Source: Filobasidium wieringae
Lineage: Eukaryota > Basidiomycota > Tremellomycetes > Filobasidiales > Filobasidiaceae
Direction: 5' to 3'
Assembly (NCBI GenBank): GCA_001600055.1
Contig: BCIV01000004.1
Span: forward strand, 62,001 to 126,000
DNA length: 64,000 bases
The stretch's first letter is position 1; every line of letters starts with the position of its first letter. The notes under the pieces are model-generated. The model did no database searches. It was not told the origin of the DNA and saw only the letters and a program-made list of their open reading frames with translations. The position numbers and the translations under genes are program-made. Of the stretch, positions 25,561 to 37,853 are shown piece by piece.

Positions 25561-26348
25561 ATGGTAACCCCTTTACAGACCTTAGGAAATTGGTTTACAG
25601 GAGGCAAAAAATCTCACACGCAATCGACGCATCCCAAAAATCCAAAGAGAATGTCAGCTTCAGGTTACATGCACACCTACGAGCTTGACAAGAGTAGAGG
25701 GGGTCCTGTGAGTATCTCAACTTGATTGCAAACGACGTTTACCATACTGACTGTCGCGGCTGACAGAACGTGCATCATGTCAACGTAAACCAGAAGCTCA
25801 ACTATACCGATGGTCCCAACCCGAGAAGAAACCAATCTTTCAACGCAACCTATGACGGTCCAACGGGGACAAAGGAGCATCAAGCATTCAATCGAATGCA
25901 CGATAGGAGGAATTCGGGGATCCCATATGCTTACTCGCTCGGCGGGTCTGTTGTACCTGCCAGTACGCATACCTCTGTACCGCCGGCAAGCGTACATCGT
26001 AGTTTGAAAGCGGGTTCCATACACAGTTGGCGGGAAAGTGTCTCTCATGGTCCGCCTTCCGCCAAATCCCATCGATCCGTCACTACTGGCCTTCCACCGC
26101 TGGTAGAGGAAGAGATCATGATCCAAAACCGCCGAAGTGCCGCCGTCCCTAAATCGGTAGCCAGGCCTCCGACCGTGATGATGAGGACGGCTACCGGTAT
26201 ACCTGTAGGCGCCCCGTCGAACCAGGCAGCCGTTCAAGGTTTCCCTCCATTCCCCGCATTCCCACCTTTTCCTGCATTCCCTCAGTTTCCGGGATTTCCT
26301 GCGTTCCCGGCGTTCCCCACATTTCCTGCGTATGGGCAAACGCACTGA
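25561..26348 (+). CDS. Hypothetical protein with a C-terminal Phe-Pro repeat, 2 exons
   Basis: Exons 25561-25707 and 25767-26348 join at a codon boundary to give 242 residues. The body is polar, Ser/Arg/Asn-rich and probably disordered. The last 35 residues are a tandem FPxFP array (FPPFPAFPPFPAFPQFPG and on to FPTFPAYGQTH), with Phe at a strict three-residue spacing. No signal peptide or membrane segment is seen. I do not recognise the family. In-frame ATGs upstream (for example 25510) could extend the N-terminus. An antisense frame covers the same place but lacks a sensible protein. Such regular aromatic-proline arrays suggest multivalent binding or condensation, which is inference. Confidence 0.6.
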
Positions 26349-26512
26349 CGCTACCGTCAAGGCTCCATGAAAAGCTTCTCCCAGAATGATTATTCTATAT
26401 CATGCTAAAAACATCTATGTCATACAAATTCGAAAAGAGATACAATCAATGTGCACCAATTTCAGCCCATGCGAGCGCTAGGTGAAGTCAGGTAAGAAAG
26501 GGTATACTTCAA

Positions 26513-27658
26513 TCACAAGTCGGTCATTCCGATGGGTATCTCGACCTTCTGTCCAGGTTCGAACGCGGGCATTCCAAGGTAAGGACAAGATCCGCATCTG
26601 ATCGAACGGCACGGTAAGTAAAAGTTCCCGGAGGATCAAGAAGAGAAGGACGTACCGGAATGCATCACCAGCGTAACAAGATCCACAACTACTCGTCTTT
26701 ACTGCCTGTTGTAGCTTTTCAGTTTTAGGCCAGATCTTTTCTACCCCGGCGGTTGCCGATTTGATGTGATCGGGGATATCATCTTCCCCTTCGATATAGA
26801 ACGCTTGACTGGTGGGCGCGTTTTCTTCTTCATCCTCCAACTCTTTGAGGCCGCAGGTACAGTCCTTACAACTGATCGAGATACGTGACGATGATTAGTA
26901 TGGCTGTACTGCAGGGATTGACAGCGATACTTACGCTCGCTTTCTTCGTTTCCTCTGACCATCAGCGGGATCAGGGAACACACACTCTGGTCTCTTTTTG
27001 TCCTCCGCCGTCAACAATTTCTCAGGCTCTTCAATCATAGGGGAGGCTGCAGCCCATATTGAACTCTTCTGAGCCTTCGAAGTTCGCTTCTTCAGCTTGA
27101 CAGTTCCACCAACAGCAGGTGTTGAAGTGGACTTAGATTGCTGGGGAGAGGTATAAGAGACAATCTCTCCGGAAGAAGATCCTTCTACGCCTACGACAAC
27201 CCGCTGCCAGCCCTGTGATTCTAGGTTGGAGAGGAATGCGGGTTCGGCCGAGGAAGAGGATTCAGATGCGTCGAGGTGGAAATGGACTAGAGTGTGGGAA
27301 GGTACGGAAGGAAGGAAGGACAAGCTTTTGGCGGTGGAGATGACTAAATGCATTTGGTGGAGCTTGGTAGGCAGTTGCGTAGCTGTGAGAGCGGAAAAAG
27401 ATCTTCAATAAGCAACGTTCACAAGCTAGTCAAAGATCTATGGTTGAAAGACTAACCGTTTTCAAGAATTCTATCAACCATTTCTCCTCGAACCTTTTCG
27501 GTCCCTTCTCGCTGCCTCATTGCGGTAAGGACCGTCTGATATTCCTGGAATCTGTCCATGGATCCGATGACTACGGTAGGTAGGCTCTCAGCATCGGCGT
27601 TGGTGGTCGTACCGCCGTTCATGGTGATATCGGGAGGAGGCAGGGCAAAAGAGGACAT
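26513..27658 (-). CDS. DRE2: Fe-S cluster assembly protein DRE2 (anamorsin), 4 exons
   Basis: From ATG 27658 four exons join in phase: MSSFALPP...ILEN, then [17 protein letters not shown] to the RKRRKRA block, then [17 protein letters not shown] to AGDAF, then [20 protein letters not shown] ending at TGA 26513. Dre2 takes electrons from Tah18 and serves early cytosolic-nuclear Fe-S assembly. It has a degenerate methyltransferase-like N-domain and a C-terminal CIAPIN1 domain. Both iron-binding motifs are present: the C..CxxCxC motif (PECVFPD then CKDCTC) and the twin CxxC motif ([15 protein letters not shown], spacing of seven). The spacer after the first Cys is 16 residues, longer than in yeast and human. 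It is convergent with the Phe-Pro-repeat gene. Confidence 0.9.
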
Positions 27659-28020
27659 GCTGTGAGGATGTTATTGCTGGTTTGTTGATCTATTGGATGT
27701 GTGAGTGCTATGAAGTTTAGAATGTGACTCCTCGATTGCTTATGAATTATAAACTTGTGTCAGTCGAATTTGTGGTTTGTAAGCTGAGAACCCGAAATCG
27801 CCATCAGCCAACCCGGATCTGCCTTTCACGCTATCAATCAAGTCCAGATCACGTGATGGGTGGCAAATACATGGTTTCATCTAAGCAGCAAATAGCAGTA
27901 GTTTACACTGTGTGACAATCGCACAACGATACACTTTCAGGAATACATACAGTACTTCTAGTATTATAAGGTTCAGAGCCCAAGTCATGGGACTGACTAG
28001 CTGGATATAGTTGACTTTCC
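27659..28020 (-). other. Intergenic region, DRE2 promoter
   Basis: About 360 bases between the stop of the unknown gene at 28021 and the DRE2 start. It holds a palindromic CACGTG site (27848-27857) and no gene. Confidence 0.45.
27848..27857. promoter_or_regulatory. Palindromic CACGTG element upstream of DRE2
   Basis: ATCACGTGAT is a perfect ten-base palindrome about 190 bases upstream of the DRE2 ATG. CACGTG is the core site of bHLH factors such as Cbf1-type regulators. The binding factor here is unknown. Confidence 0.35.
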
Positions 28021-29855
28021 TTAATATTGTTCCAGGAATTGACTGAGTTCGACTTCGCTCATGCTCTCGATGGTGCTTCCAGAATCGCTAGATTGAACGC
28101 TCCATTCTTGCGAACCCGATGCTCCAACCAGTTCGTTGAAGTATTGGAAGAGCAGGTCTACTTCTCCATCCGTCGTTTGAGGTTCGGAAGTGAAAGAGCA
28201 GACGGATTCTGAGAGGTTCTCGAAGCCGATTTCGGATCGGGTTGCCTCGCTGAGTTCCAACGAACAATCGGGCGTATCATCCAGCTCGATCAAGCTCGAG
28301 AAGGCTTCCAGGTCGAAGGTGTACCCCGTAGAAACGATTTGTGGGACCTCCAGTATGACGGCCTGTTCCATCGCAGGTATCTCAAGCGCGAAGGCAAGAT
28401 CGAGTGAGGGAATTTCGACCGCGAACGAAGGTTGGGGCGCGGCATGCACGTGGTCCTGACTTTGACTTATGGTTATCTGACGACCTTGAATTTGTCTCAC
28501 CGCCATAGCCGGGGGAGCGACCTCCACGGGTAACGAAGTAGCAGCGATAGTACCCTCTTGGGTTCGGGGGATCGTGGAAGAACGAGCCTTGACGGCTCGT
28601 TTGGCAGGTTTGACCACTCGCTTCTTCTCCAATGTTTGTCGCTTTGCGGCGGGTTCTTCTTCAACATCCGAGCTCCTTCTCCTCTTTGTTACTACCTTCT
28701 GCTTCGATTTTTCAGCAGGGCAGACCATCCTCTCCAATAGATCCGATTCACTCGCTTGGCATGAATGAACGCTTACAGCCGGAGAAGAATACATCGGTAG
28801 GGAATCCGGCGAGACGGGAGGGACGGGATATTGAACCTCTTGTTGAATCCGGGCCTGGATTGGAGCTTGGGCTTGAGCTTGTAGTTGGATTCGCATTTGG
28901 TGTTGAGCTTCGATATGATCCCTAGGGATTTCCATGGGAAGAGTCATATCGGGGAAAGGCTGGATGATCGCGTCCTTAAAGAACCTCTCCTCCACTGCAG
29001 CGTTTCGCATAGTGATTTCCCTAACATCATGAACAGGATAACTGGGGTGGACAAAAGGTCCTAAGAATCGTTGTCCTTGTCGAGAGTTTCGCTCGTTCGT
29101 AGCGTAGATCTTTTCTTCATGCAACATGACTCCGGTGATATAGACTCGGGACAAGACATCCCCCGTAAGGACATTGGAGTTACCTCCGGGAGTGATGAGA
29201 CAGCACCAAGGGGGGAGCCGGAGGACGTATGCGATAGCGGACCAGTTCTTGGTATACGAGACCTGATCGTCGCGAGCGTCATTGCGTCAGCGAGATGATC
29301 CACGACCCGCAAGAAAACGCATAAAACTTACGTATTGATGCCCACCACATTGTTGAACGGCATTGAACATCGCTCCCAAGCTGATTCCGTACCCAATGAC
29401 GTTGATCATAGTAGAAGCGAGTTCTTGCATCTGAATTGGAGAGAGATAAGGAGAAAACTCCACCTGAGGCGCGATATGAGTGGGAGAGGGGAGTTGGGCG
29501 GGAGACGCGGAATCGGTCTGGAACGCAATGGTCGATTCGGACGTAGCGGTCGAGCTCCTAGAAACGCTCGAGCGACCGAAGTTAATGATACTGGAGGCAG
29601 AACTAATATAGTCGAAGTATCAAATGTCAGTCAGTCACATCGACTTGATCATTTTCGATGAAATGCTTACGAGGGTTCAGACGAGTATTCCGAGCTGAGC
29701 GCCGCAATGCTGGTGTTTGATTGACCACGCTTCAGCTGGGATCTAGCCGAGGTATCGCTCATTGGGCTTTTACTAGTATAAATTCCACCGGCAGGGAAGG
29801 TGTTGTGATGAACGTCGAATTGATTGGAAGTCTTGGTCTTGGTACGGGCTGGCAT
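28021..29855 (-). CDS. Unrecognised protein, possible degenerate cyclin-like fold, 3 exons
   Basis: Starts at ATG 29855 (MPARTKTKTSNQFDVHHN). Two introns (29603-29670 and 29263-29331) join in phase. The protein is about 565 residues. A conserved-looking block of about 130 residues (SPIQMQELASTMINVI; YTKNWSAIAYVLRLPPWCC; SRVYITGVMLHEEKIYATNE; an FFKD end) has helix lengths and an LRLPP turn reminiscent of fungal Pho80-type cyclin boxes, but the signature is weak. After it come a Gln-rich stretch (QLQAQAQAPIQARIQQE), a basic bipartite stretch that could be a nuclear signal (KRRRSSDVEEEPAAKRQ), and an acidic C-terminus (EVELSQFLEQY). This arrangement suits a nuclear regulator. That reading is inference; I do not name the family. 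Confidence 0.65.
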
Positions 29856-30258
29856 GGTGGTGGGTTGATGTGTTGACTAACTGGAGTGTGTTTATCGCGG
29901 GTGATTTCAAGGATGAAAGGACAGATGTTGATTGTTACCGATGAAGTCAAGTCCAAGAGGTGAGGTACGGTGGAGGAGTGTGGTGCGAGTGATGAAGAAT
30001 TATGAATGGAGTGAAGTGTAAGGTCAAGGGAAAAGGCTGCAGAATAAATAGGGCTACAAGTTTGCTCAGTAGCGGGTCGAAAAGGGAGTCGCGACGCGTT
30101 GGTCTGAACTGAAACAGCTCTCAAATTACCATTTTGCAGCAATAAGTCACGCGACAAAGCGACAAAGTAGCTCACTATTGGAAGACGTCATCATGGTATG
30201 CAGATTACACAATTCGAGACCATTTACAACCTAAAGTCCTCTTGAGAGAGTCATGCAT
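29856..30258 (-). other. Intergenic region
   Basis: About 400 bases between the VPS8 stop and the start of the unknown gene downstream. It should contain the VPS8 3' UTR and the downstream gene's promoter. A minus-strand frame crossing it has low-complexity content and is not called. Confidence 0.4.
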
Positions 30259-33200
30259 CTATCTTTTGACATCGCCTCCTATTCGGTCTACCCGACTGGC
30301 GCAGTCCCAATGATATGGCAAACCACGACGAGGCACGCATATAGCGCTTGCTGAAATGTCGACACCGTCTGTTTGAACGGCATCTGGAGTCACTCGGCTG
30401 AAAGGAGTCTTGCAATAGCGGCATACTATATCCTGAGACCTCCATCCGGCATTCCTTTCTACTATCAACTTCTTCATCCAATCAAAGACATCCCCTTGGA
30501 CAAGCTTAGTAACCAATACCAACATGTCCTCCTCATTGTGGTAGGTGTCCAGCATGCTGACCAAGATAAGGCGGAACTCGGAGTATACAGCTTGTTGCTC
30601 AGTATCGGAATCCTCATCAGAAGCTTGCACCAATCTCCTAAACAGCCTCGGAAAGGAAAGCGTTGACGATGACGAGCTGGAGATGAGCGCCGCTAACGTA
30701 TCTTGGATGCATTGACGAAGACATGCTACGAATAGGACCTTCGCTTCGTCTTGTTCGGGATGAAGTTCATCTAGTTGCAGATGAAGAGTCATCTGTGCCA
30801 CCCGTACGAGCTGTGCCAATAGTTCGAACCACAATGACTCTGCTAATATTTGATCGGCGGCCGCTTGTCGCGTGATGCAGACCTGCACCCCTTGCTTGAC
30901 AAGCTCTTTCACGGACAAAAGGCGATCGTTTAACGATTCATTTTGAGCTGCAGGGTCTGCCCCATAGATTGCCCTTGAAGTCTGTGTCAAGAACGAGCAA
31001 ACACGGGAAATCGCTTCAGACGGTTTACCCCGGCGATCCATAGCCCAGATCACTGCTCTGATATGTCCTTGTCCTTCGCAAGTAGCTATCGTAGCCTCCA
31101 GATCGACGAGCGACGTATGATTCGCTAAAAATGGCTCGAGCTGATCTTCATCAATTTGCGCCAGTAAACAGATGTAGCTTTGTATTGCCTCCTGGTCGAG
31201 ATCGACCTTGATGCTAGATTCAGACAGGTGTGAAACTCCGCCTCGGTCTTCCGAAAGCTCTGGTTGGAGGAGAGTCCTGAGATATGCAAATTGACGTATC
31301 TTCTGCGGCGATAGAAGTCGCAGAACCGCGGTATGGTATAATGGAGAATAGCGAGCGATCGTCTTTGCTGTCCACGGAATACTGACTTCAAGCAGTCTGG
31401 GCACCTCTGCTTGGATTGCCTCCAATACCAGCTGGCTTCCAGCAGAGAGGGATAGAGCCTGTTCCAGCCAAAAAAATACTTCTTCTGAACTGAGATCGGG
31501 ATCCTCCAAGACGCAATGAACAAGCTCAGGCCATTCCTTGTGGTTGGAATAATCATGGCGCAGTATACGGAAGAATCGTGCGTTTGAGAACAGGTCTCTT
31601 CTTACTGCTGTATCAGGTGGCGTGTAAGCAGATAAAAGATGCTCGACTGCTAATTGCCGATCATCGCATGTCGTCATATCCGGATCCTGTGCAAGGCTGA
31701 AAAGAATGGCGTGCAATATACGTGAAGGTAGTTGCAAAAACTGCGGATATTTGGGTAGATTCCTGGCCACGAAGATATGCATAAAGCTTATATCCCCTAT
31801 CGGAAAATCACTGGGCTCCATCGTTTCTAGTAGTATATTGACGATGGACTGCCTGGTCGTAGCATCATGGGAGCGTGCTTCGTTAAGATAGGCATCCTCG
31901 AAAGCGATGTCTAAAACGTGCAGTAAGGCCTCGGTGTCGTAATGTAAAATCGCTCGCAGGACCGGATAATCGCGGTGCTCAAGTTGTAGCGGGATCTCGC
32001 TCTTGCTATCATTGTCTATGTTAGATTTCCGGTTGAACAGGAGTGAGAACAGATCTTTCTTTGCTCTTGATCCAGTTGCATCCGGTAGCAGTCGTCCATC
32101 AGGGTACTCGCAACCGACCAAGAGCGTTTCCAAGTAAGCGAACAGCTTGTAGGCCTGTGGCAGTTTCTCCTGACTCGGTTCCACGCCGCCTTCCGTATGA
32201 CTGTGGTCCATAAGGCTAATGAACTTGGCTACCGGCGTAATGTAATCAAACATACACTGGTTGAAGACGTATGCATACGCATCCCAGAGTGCTTGTTTAT
32301 CACAGAGGTTGATGGCTTGATTGATATCGAGAGAAAGCGGGTCCACATGCCAGATGATGCTCTCAGCTTGATCGAACTGACCTCGATCATCGTGCATCTG
32401 AATCATAGCTTGTATCAAGTTAGGCGGAATATCATGAAGGCGAGATTCCAGTAAGATTTGCTCTAATTTTTCCAAGTATATGCCTTGTATCCCCGCATTG
32501 GCATAAGCCTCGTAGACATCTTCATAAGCAAAGTTATGTTCTTCAAGGAGCAAACAGCTTTTCAAGCATTCGTCCGCGAGATTTTCGAACAGTGAAGTCA
32601 AGTCTACCCCTCGACCTTCAGGACTGTCGTAAGTCCCGTCTGTCAAGCGGTTTTCCGAAAACGCGTATTCCAATGACGAACGCATGAGCGCCAAAGCTCT
32701 AGTCTTGAGAAGATCACTCCTCGCTTCAGAGTTCATAGGCAGGCTAACCGTATTACCAGGCGCCGCTCCCGTGTAGTACTGCATGGCGAGTCTTATCGCA
32801 GACAGAAAGTCACCTGAATGGCATAGGGCGAGTAGATGATCAGCCCAAAGCATCAGCGTGCCGACGCGAAGATCAGTCTCGGCCTATCGACCCCCAATCA
32901 GCTCCTGAAGGTTCTGACCGGATGTCAATCGTTCTACTTACCAGTATGAAGACTTTCCCTTTATAAATCGAAACCCTTGGCGCAAGGCTCAAGCCTTTAC
33001 ACGTTTCTCGATCCCAACTTAGTCTGCTGATGAACGAGTAACTGCTGTACTCGACACGTCTGCCGACTCTGATATCTAACACAGAGAGATGGGACGAGGT
33101 TACCAGCAGTAGATGCTGAGCACAAGGAGAACGTCAGCCATTCGGCTCCCGAATCATTCGACTACCGTCAACCAGACCTACATCAGGGTTCAGCCAATCG

Positions 33201-35334
33201 ATATTCAAAACAGCTTCCTCGTCCTTCCAATGAAGCCCGTCTTCAAATATCAATGATGGAGCGTTGGTAGAGACGTTCTGCTCATCCGTACTGGACGCGG
33301 TCCGGACGTGCAAAAGTCTTACGCTATTTCCCCAGCTGTACGCCAGAATCGGATCAGGTAGAGCCAATCGCGAATTCTCAGATACGTCTCGGTCTGTCCG
33401 CGATCCTGCTTTTGACCACGCAGCAGAACCAACATAACGTGCTCTATCTCCACCCTCAGCTCCTCTGTTCCGCCTGTACCAGTTTCGAGGAGTTGGTTTG
33501 AGACCAACCAGTACCAACTTGGAAGCGGTGAGGAAAGCCGTCAGATCATGAGCGTCAGAGCCGTGAGCCTGCAAGCCGAGAGGTAGCACTTTACTAGCAA
33601 ACATTGTCGAGTGTTTTTTCACAGTGGACGACGTGGGAGCTTTGTTGCCGCCTAGCGTCGTTTGTCTGTTGGGCGTTCCGAAACCGTTCGTTTTCGAGGA
33701 TTGCGTTTGGGTCCCTGGTATACCTCCAAGCAATCGCATGACATCGTTGCTTTCCACGCCGATGACCTTGCCCAGACTCCACCAGAAAGCCCTTCCTGTC
33801 TCGTCAGAAGTCACAATTGCTGTCCTCCGCAAGCCCACGAAATCAATCCCGACGATTCGAGTACCTGCGACATGTCCTTCCTTTCTTCCTGATATCAGGG
33901 ATGATAATGGTAAAGCCAGACTCGAACGGGCAGGTCTCGTTGGATACTTCAGGTCGTACAAATAGACGTTACCATTCATGTGACCAACTCCGACGAAAGT
34001 GCCATCTGGACTAAATGTCAAAGCTGTGACAGGCCCAGCCTCTTTGACTATACTTTCCATCCCGCAAACACACTTGAGTTCCTGATTGAAATCGAATACC
34101 ATCACCCATCCTAAATCTGTACCAACGGCAACCGCGCCATTAACGTCGAGTATCACCGGATTACCTCTGCCGGCACTGCTCATCGGTGTGCTTGTGTCAT
34201 TCACACCGGATCCCACTCCATTCCCTTTTCCTCCAAATGCGGTCGATATGCTAAACCGCCTGGATGAGCTGGCACGGGTGGCTTGGGGACTGCTTCGGTT
34301 GTCAAAGGCAGGCAAATCGTGACTGTCCTGGTTGTTGAATAAGATGTCACTAGCAGTGCGAAGGATTTGGAACGTGAAGGCAGTCCTTTCTTCTGTTTCA
34401 TCCGCTTGTATAGGCAGTCCACTAGCAACACTTCCCGCAAGATGACCACCGTTTACAGATGAGGGCCGGGTACTTCCGTCTGCCAGAGCCTCGAAGTCAA
34501 GCCTCTTAGCGGGATTCAAGCTGAATCCTACAGCAGAAGAATTTCGACTAAGGCCCGACACTTGACTGGTTGCCGATTCGGCTCGTTTGTGATTCGATTT
34601 TGAAGGGGAAAGCCCGAAAGGGTTCAGTTGAGAGCTGGTCGAGGAAGAGGAGGGTTTTCGATCGTGAGCTCTGAGACGAGAAATGCTAGGGTCTGCAGTA
34701 TCGGAAGTTAGGTTAGATTGTTACGCTTTCGGGCTTCCACTATGACATCCATCGACGTACGAAGATAGGAAGGTCGGCGGTATGATGATCTCGCTGGAGA
34801 ATCGTTGGCAAGCAGTGAGAGACTCGGCGAAGCTAGTGATACGGAGCTCTCTTCAATTAACGAATCCTCCTATAAAAGGGCCAACATCATTCACCCGAAG
34901 GCATTTGATAAAGATAACCTACTCACCTGTGGCACGAAACAAGTAGTGGGGTAGGGCTCCTCGACGGGTAGATTGTTTTCAACTGACTCTGCATCCCGGC
35001 CTCCTCCCGCAAAGTAATCAAGATCCTCCGACGTCGAACCAAAAGCAGGTCCTTGAAATTCACCATAGCTGTCTTGGTCATTCTCGCGATCCTGTCCAAA
35101 ATCGTTGTCATCTTCCAAGACCTCTTGTAATCGCGAGCTATAAGTGTCTGCTTCGAGGGGTGCATTCCGAGGTGACGTGGGACTCGCTGGAGAAGCCACG
35201 ACGTGATCGTTGTGTCCTTCTAAGGGATGCGTGAATTCTCGTCTCGTACGAGATTCCATGTCTTCTTCCATAACCATATCATCTGCTCTACTCATGTCGT
35301 CTTTACTCGACAACGGAAGTTCGATCATCCGCAA
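30259..35334 (-). CDS. VPS8: Vacuolar sorting protein VPS8 (CORVET complex), multi-exon
   Basis: Starts at about 35334 with an acidic Ser-rich N-terminus; exon 1 ends at 34927 (GTGAGT donor). The WD40-like propeller region (33134-34561) carries the family's best marks: VGVGHMNGNVYLYDLKYPTR, GTRIVGIDFVGLRRTAIVTS and GRAFWWSLGKVIGVESNDV. The next exon reads HLLLVTSSHLSVLDIRVG. The long last exon (30259 to about 32853) is the alpha-solenoid and ends in a RING-like zinc-binding segment (CRYCKTPFSR, then CVPRRGLPYHWDC). Vps8 is the Rab5-binding subunit of CORVET, which tethers endosomes before fusion. Expected length, around 1,500 residues, fits the family. The small exons between 34560 and 34920 were not fully resolved. 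Confidence 0.88.
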
Positions 35335-35813
35335 CTGACTGCGAACGAGTGATTTAGCCCAATTTCCTATTCATGAGCGAGAAGTCGACTGGAAATCCCG
35401 ATAGATGACCGACACGATGCAGTTGTAGCTAAAATATTGGTACTGCAATGTGCGGGAGATAACGCTAGTAATAACATGACCTGATTTGCAGGAGTTGTTA
35501 GCTAGAGATGACGCGTATGAGTTACGGCGTTCAGCAAAGACCGAGCAAGCTAGCTGGGTTCCGTCTAGGAGTACTTGAGCTTCTCACAAGCAGCGACTCG
35601 GAACCTCCACGTACGCCTTTTAGCTACCCCAGAACACAAAAGCGTTCTCAAATGTCAAGTCTAAGGGAAAGAGGGATACATGTTGCTAATAATGGATACA
35701 GTTAAGCTTAACATGACCAACGCCGCCGACGACGCAGGCCTGAATTTTCCTTCAAATAGAAGGCTGACACTAGAGTACAGGTATGCTCTCCATGGACACA
35801 GCAGTATCAGGAC
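35335..35813 (-). other. Intergenic region, VPS8 promoter
   Basis: About 480 bases between the Sld7-like stop and the VPS8 start. A 65-codon plus-strand frame at 35508-35705 is not supported by any motif and is treated as chance. Confidence 0.4.
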
Positions 35814-37853
35814 CTAATTTTCGTCCTCGATGGCCTGGTAAATTGCCTCTGGTGTGATATACATGTCCAGATGTGCACCAATGATGTTCTCGATATCCAC
35901 GGAAGTAATGTATATTCGGCGTATCTGGTCTCGCTGACGGCCAACTGCAATGAGTAACAGCTAGGAGAACCATTATCAACGTCGCTTACAAATGCAAAAG
36001 TGGTGCCCTTGTTGGCGACTGTGAAAACGTCCCGAAACCGATCGTCTGACCGGGGCACACCTCGCAGTTCCATCAATCCGAGTAGTCGTTTCTTGATAGA
36101 CTGTCGATGAAACAGCGATCAAGTTCTTGAATTATATGGAAAATGGGCTGAAATACATACAGCTTTGTTTTTGGTCTCAAATTCATTCGATTTATGAGCC
36201 AGAGATTGCTTGACGTCGACGAGCGAGCTTGCAGCGAAATCAGCAGCGAACGGATCATCCGATGAACCGTTCAAGATGACATCCAATCCGTTCGTCCCAG
36301 ATCCACTTAAGCTGGACGCAGTAACCCTTCCTGCCTTCTTTCTTCGTGACTCTACTTCTGCTCTTTCCACGTCAAAGTCTTTTTTTCGCTTCTCACCTCT
36401 CCGTCCAGGAGTGACCTTGGTAGGCTTAGGTTCGCTTTTGGCATCTTCCTTGACTTCTGAACGAGCGCGAACGAAGGGGACTCCTAATGCCGGAGGAGCG
36501 TAGATATTAGGTTGAGATGGCTCTCGGCTAAAACCCCGCGTTGGTAGAAGAGAAGTAGCACGGGAGATAGAAGATCTGCTATGCCTGGAAGGGACAGCCA
36601 GAGCCATTTCTGTTTTGGTTTGAGACGGGTCATCAGGTTCCGGAATAGGTGATGCGAAGATGGAGTCCGAGAAAACATACCTCTTGGTAACGGGTCTCCA
36701 GGCCGGACTACCGGTTTGTCGTTTACGGGCTTTACTTTCCTCCTTGAAGCTAATAACTCCAGGGTTTTAGGAGAGTCGCCTTGATCGTTTACTCCTTTCG
36801 TCTGTCCGTATACAATGAATGTTGACTTGTTGCTGGCGATATCTTTTTTCCAATGCAATTCAGCTAGGGATCCCATGAACTACAATATCCAGTACATACT
36901 GGCGCCGTCATCTCCTAGGCTCAAAATGAGAGCTCTCCTTGTCCGACCTTTTGCGTTGAATGCATCGCATGCAGTCGGGTTGAGCAAATTCACAACTACC
37001 TCTTGTAAGGTTGTGGAGATAGGGTTTATGTATCTGTAATTACTATCAGCATAGTGACAACCAAATTTAGATGATAAAACCGCTTACACCCTGACGGTCC
37101 CGTCGTCGCCGTCGTCACTCATTTCGATCTCGTCATCTCCCACTTCCTCGACTCCACTCAATCTTAAGGTCTTCCTCCCTCTCATACTTTCGAGACCTAG
37201 ACACAGATCTGTATCTTTCCCTACCGGTGCTCTGAACGGAGATGCGATGATCCGGTCCTTTTCCGTATGTGATAACGAGGTGTTTTCAGGAGTGATCATA
37301 CGGCTCAGCGTAGGTCGGTCGGGAGTGGAAGTAATGAGGTGTATGGGGATAGGATTAGGACCGGATGACATGGGGAAAGAGAGCCGGGCAATAAACGTAA
37401 TGCCTGAGTACACCAGCCCACTTTAATTCTGCCATCCCACATAATGATAAACTGCTGCTCACCATCTAACTTGTAACCCTCGGGGCCAACCTCCAAGCCG
37501 CCTCTCCAGAGCAATCTCCATTTCTTGTCCTGTCTTCTTTCCAGCTCTGTCCTTGGTCGCTCCTGAAATGGGGCTCCTAAAGGGAACCCCGATGTGGCGG
37601 GGCTTAGCGAGGCATCTTCTTGAGATAAAAGAGGTACCCTGCGTCGAGCTGTAGGTAAGATAGAGGACCTAGTGAAGGTAGAGGTACTGGACAACCTGTC
37701 GGTCGGAAGAGTTCGGCTGCTATCGAGTGCTGGCCTTTTCGCGAATGGGTTTGCCGGACGCCTTTTAACATTCAAGATGATGTTGTCCGTCTCTTCATTT
37801 TGCAACGGTACACCAGAGTTGACGAATTGTACCTCATCAGCTTCAGCTTGCAT
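35814..37853 (-). CDS. Sld7-like DNA replication initiation factor, multi-exon
   Basis: Starts at ATG 37853 (MQAEADEVQFVNSGVPLQ). The N-terminal region includes RRQDKKWRLLWRGGLEVG and DGEQQFIIMWDGRIKVGW. A middle disordered Lys/Ser-rich segment follows (TPGRRGEKRKKDFDVE). The C-terminal helical domain reads SIKKRLLGLMELRGVPRSDD, RFRDVFTVANKGTTFAF, then after an in-phase intron RDQIRRIYITSVDIENIIGA and a final YQAIEDEN. The LRGVPRS..F..VF..V..GT.FA pattern and the following 'vdx(n)HLDMY' helix resemble the Sld7 C-terminal domain. Sld7 partners Sld3 and helps load Cdc45 at origins. The assignment rests on remembered family patterns, since Sld7 diverges fast. The stop is TAG at 35814. Confidence 0.6.

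Noticed and set aside
25677..26360. A 227-codon minus-strand frame, Arg/Cys/Gly-rich, opposite the Phe-Pro-repeat gene
   Set aside because: Its Arg/Glu/Cys-Arg runs are the complement of the FPx codons. The sense frame has a proper intron and stop.
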